This document shows positions 30,411-33,619 of a stretch of 33,619 nucleotides of DNA, piece by piece (within the stretch, counting starts at the first letter, position 1; every line of letters starts with the position of its first letter). The translations under genes and the position numbers were made by a program. The stretch comes from Welwitschia mirabilis. Taxonomy: Eukaryota; Gnetophyta; Gnetopsida; Welwitschiales. Below the pieces are notes generated by a model. The model was not told the origin of the DNA and searched no databases. It was given only the letters and a program-made list of their open reading frames with translations. The stretch is taken from NCBI GenBank assembly GCA_051453625.1, contig JBOZIK010000001.1:18410138-18443756 (forward strand). Reading direction: 5' to 3'.

Positions 30411-31389
30411 TTCCTAGTATTACGTTTCACATAATCTATGAAATAATAAGAAAAAATATTCTAAATTTTTTTTATCATGCAAATGGTAAATGAAACAACT
30501 AAATAACTACGTCGCATGTATTAATGGAATTATTGATTATTTTCATGTTCCTCAACATAGAAAACAAGTTTAAACAAAACTTGAATTGTACAGCCTAATT
30601 AGCACTTTTGACTAATTAAGCATACAACACACACTTGCATCTGTTGTTTACAGTTGCCAACTGGGGAAGTTATACTGTAAAACACCTTAAACAAGTTCTT
30701 AGATTGTTAATCATAAAAGCTGTTTGATTAGTGTTCAAAGTTGTTTAAAAGAATATAAAGTCCCAAACAAATTAATGCCTTTACAAATATATATTTAACA
30801 AACAATTAACATGAAAAAATAATAGCTTAGAAAAGTGAAATTCAAGCACTGAATAGAAGATGGGCAAAAACTTTAGAATGCCTAAGATTTGCAAACGCGT
30901 AGGCCTTGGGAAAGTTGACATTATCCAAGAAGAAGTTATCCAAACAAGTACATTAAAACAAAGAAGTTTAGTGGCTAAAATTATGTAGATAATTAATTGA
31001 GTTGGATATAAACACGTACATCCTTCTAGATTTTGGAAAGTATTTCCTAAGCATAAAAGAAGGCCCAAAGTATGGGGCATTAATGGTAGGGAGGAATGAG
31101 GTTCACTACTCTTCTAATTTGTTCACCAAAAATGGATTCATATTACACTTGGATTCAAGCCTCTAAATCAAGCAAAGATCAAGATTCTTAAATTAAATCA
31201 GAGTTTATGTGCAACAACTGCAAAAGCAATGAAGTATTAAACAATGAAAGTAGAAAACAACAAGCCACAAGATGCACAGATTTATGTGGTGAAGCCTTTA
31301 GAAGTAGAGGGAAAGAATGGGAGAAGATAGAGTTCTATTACCCATCATGGAAAGGAACTTCTTGTCATACAATGTGCAACGATCTAATG
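30411..31389. other. No supported gene
   Basis: AT-rich. A minus-strand frame at 30781-31080 (99 codons, hydrophobic) shows no family motif or splice context. I see nothing else of note. Confidence 0.35.
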
Positions 31390-31526
31390 CCTTTAAATAA
31401 GGTTAGGTCTTTAACACAAGCAAAGCTTGAAAACCCTAACTTTCACTAAGCCCTTTAAATAAAGTTAGGTCTTTGACGCGCATAAAGTTAGTTCTTTGAC
31501 GTGAGGCAGGCTTGAAAACCCTAAAT
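31390..31526 (+). repeat. Two copies of a short repeat ending in telo-box motifs
   Basis: CCTTTAAATAA(G/A)GTTAGGTCTTT begins both copies (31390 and about 31452), and GCTTGAAAACCCTAA ends both. Each therefore carries the plant telo-box AAACCCTAA (31431-31439 and 31516-31524). The second copy is longer, with an extra internal AAAGTTAG-TTCTTTGACG unit. Confidence 0.65.
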
Positions 31527-31528
31527 CG

Positions 31529-31977
31529 CACCCTCCATTTATTCACATGTCTTGCTTTATATTTTAATATTTAAGTACAACATATAGATGGACTACTAAA
31601 GGCTTACCTTCCTTTACAATGTTAAAGCAATATAATAATTGTAATACACTATAATAAAAGATTTGAATTGAAACCATAACAAAGGTAGCAATACCTCTAG
31701 AGCCTCCTTTTGCATTAAGATCCTATCCAATTACGGAACAATTAAGCTTTCTCACCCTCCATTTATTCACATCTCTTGCTTTATATTGTAACATTTAATT
31801 ACAGCATATAAATGGACTACTAAAGGCTTACCTTCCTTCTCAATGTTACAGCAATAATAGCAACTCTAATACACGCTAGTAAAAGATTTGACTTTAAACC
31901 ATAACAAAAGTAGCAATACCTCAGGAACCTCCTTTTGCATCAACATCTTATCCACTTATGGAACAATCAAGCTTGCT
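31529..31977. repeat. 224-bp tandem repeat, two units
   Basis: Units at 31529-31752 and 31753-31977 both start CACCCTCCATTTATTCACAT and end GGAACAAT(T/C)AAGCTT. They differ by scattered substitutions and small indels. No coding potential is apparent. Confidence 0.85.
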
Positions 31978-33619
31978 CAATATTGTCACATTAGCAAATG
32001 AAATTTGCCCCTAATCACACGATTATGTAGAGCTCATCTGTAATAGCTCTCAAGCAATTTAACCAGAAGCCAGGGCATTGAATGTCATGAATAAAGGTTG
32101 GATCAACAACAAGCAAGCTCAAATCCCAAATGCAGTTCCTATCTTGGCTAAGAATACAAACAATAAAGCATGTTACTGTCATGCAATGGTTGTTATTCTC
32201 ACCATAATAATCTAAATGTAGGTTACTTAACTGGCCTAAGATTTTCTTTATATAAGATTAGGAAACAACGTATAAGTCAAATGGGTCTGCACATAATCAG
32301 ATATTTCAATTGAGAATAGTAAGGGTATGGCAAGAAGATGCATTTGTAATAGTGATAATTAAATAACATAGGAGAATAAGAATATGAATAAGAGTATGAA
32401 AGAGCAAATGAATTGTTCTTAAATATAATCATGATTTATAGGCATCATTAGATTCATACAACAAATGTGAGTGATTATGTGAGTATGTTGTGTCCTCTTG
32501 GATGCTTGCAAATACAAATACGAACGAGCGATGGAGATCTTATGCATGTGATACAATCTTGGTGATAGCTTCTTCAATAATTGCAGGCTCTTGTAAGATC
32601 AAGGCTAAATCTAAAGGGAAAGCAACAAGATTGCAAAATGAAATGGTAGGCAATGATGTGCAGCAATCTTGCTAATACGCAAAAGGTACTAAATAGAAAC
32701 GTTACAATCTAATTCTATGATCGTATTTGTGAAGCATTATGAAATTATTAAAATTGGGATTCAAAAGATAGAGGCACAATATTAAAAGGTACCTAATCAG
32801 ATGTGAAAGGTCTGATTAGATAGTAAGATAACACAATAGTGAACTGGTTGAGATGAGAGGCTGTTTGGAGGTGAGAAGAATGTGAAGGTTAAGGAACACA
32901 ATCATGTCATCACAATCTATGAGAAGCTCCTAATTTGTAACTGATAACCAGCATTATTGCAATTGAAAGTGGAACTATCAGGTTAATCAGTTCTGTATAA
33001 ATTAGTCTCTGATGAATGAGATCTAATGAGTCATTAATGTCAACTCAAATTTGATTAATTTGATCTAAATATAATTACAAAAATGGATTAAGAAGAAAAT
33101 CGTTAATTCAAGTTTAAGACTTACGTGAATAAAGAGGTTCAAAAATACAGGATGTCTACCACAGGAATGAGAAGCAGTTAATTAAAACCAATCACACGAA
33201 GGAAAGGTTGAGGGAGTCCTAATCTTGATTATATCTTTCAATCATCTGGTACAACAGAGTTTGAGCGAGACTTGTGGTGGAAGAGAAGAAAAAGCTTTGA
33301 TCTCGAAAGGAAGACAAGTAGAGAAATGATGAATATAGACTGACAAACTGAAAGGAAATTTTTCTTCAAGGAAAATGAGTTGTTTAAAAAGTCTCAAATA
33401 AGATTGTTGGCTAATGCTATTAATCTTGACCTTTCCAGATATCAAACCAGAAAAAGAGGTTAGATTGGCAGCACAATAAGAAAACTAAACTTGGTCTATC
33501 AAATGATCAATGATTAAATTCTGATCTGTAAAAATCAGGATGGTTGATGTCAAACTAACATGTGTTATGGAGCATGGTTTGCACTTACAGGTAAAACGAG
33601 GTGGAAAACAGTCAAGACC
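31978..33619. other. No supported gene
   Basis: AT-rich, with short frames only (61 codons plus at 32490-32675, 67 codons minus at 33242-33445), neither with a recognised motif. If the PHD-Myb gene has long introns, its first exons could lie here or beyond the window edge. Confidence 0.35.

Noticed and set aside
31431-31524. Interstitial telomere array
   Set aside because: Only two isolated AAACCCTAA motifs occur; there is no tandem TTTAGGG run.
1-33619. CRISPR arrays, operons, defence systems or rRNA
   Set aside because: Intron-containing plant coding sequence and plant retroelements dominate; no regularly spaced repeats, no tightly packed co-directional ORFs and no rRNA-like sequence were seen.

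Overview
This window looks like nuclear DNA of a seed plant. It is AT-rich, gene-poor and full of decayed retrotransposons: two plant L1-type LINEs, Ty1/copia fragments, a miniature LTR element and tRNA-like SINE pieces. It holds one clearly recognisable intron-containing gene, of a plant-specific type (telobox Myb). The sparse genes and old repeats suit a large genome, possibly a gymnosperm, but that is inference. There are three assembly gaps (4082-4099, 18320-18753, 22263-22266).

Layout. 1-7.4 kb: no supported gene. It has a pyrimidine-rich tract with a recurring small hairpin motif (1.5-2.3 kb) and an imperfect inverted repeat near 4.9 kb. 7.4-10.8 kb: a decayed gag-like zinc knuckle, then a CpG-dense unidentified block of about 1 kb flanked by 200-bp direct repeats. 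11.7-13.4 kb: a broken LINE on the minus strand. 14.5-15.2 kb: a minus-strand copia RT/RNase H remnant whose RNase H part is tandemly duplicated. 15.6-19.5 kb: two diverged LTR-like direct repeats, one interrupted by a SINE-like insert, around a two-exon coiled-coil coding fragment and the large gap. 20.5-23.3 kb: a second LINE, plus strand, traceable from ORF1 (DUF4283-like, zinc knuckles) through endonuclease and reverse transcriptase. 24.76 kb: a lone primer-binding-site-like sequence.

The main gene is on the minus strand at 25269-27574. Six exons join in frame with GT-AG introns and encode a C4HC3 PHD finger followed by a C-terminal single Myb repeat with a telobox (DLKDKWRN). Two neighbouring 81-nt exons between the two domains look like a tandem exon duplication. 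The 5' exons were not found. The protein is probably a nuclear DNA- and chromatin-binding factor; its target is inferred only.

27.6-33.6 kb: mostly unannotated AT-rich sequence, probably intron or upstream of that gene. It contains a complete 312-bp TRIM/SMART-class LTR element (30094-30405) and a 224-bp tandem repeat (31529-31977). No tRNA, rRNA, CRISPR or operon structure was seen. Apart from the LTR elements and the Myb/PHD gene, most of the window can only be called decayed repeat or unknown.
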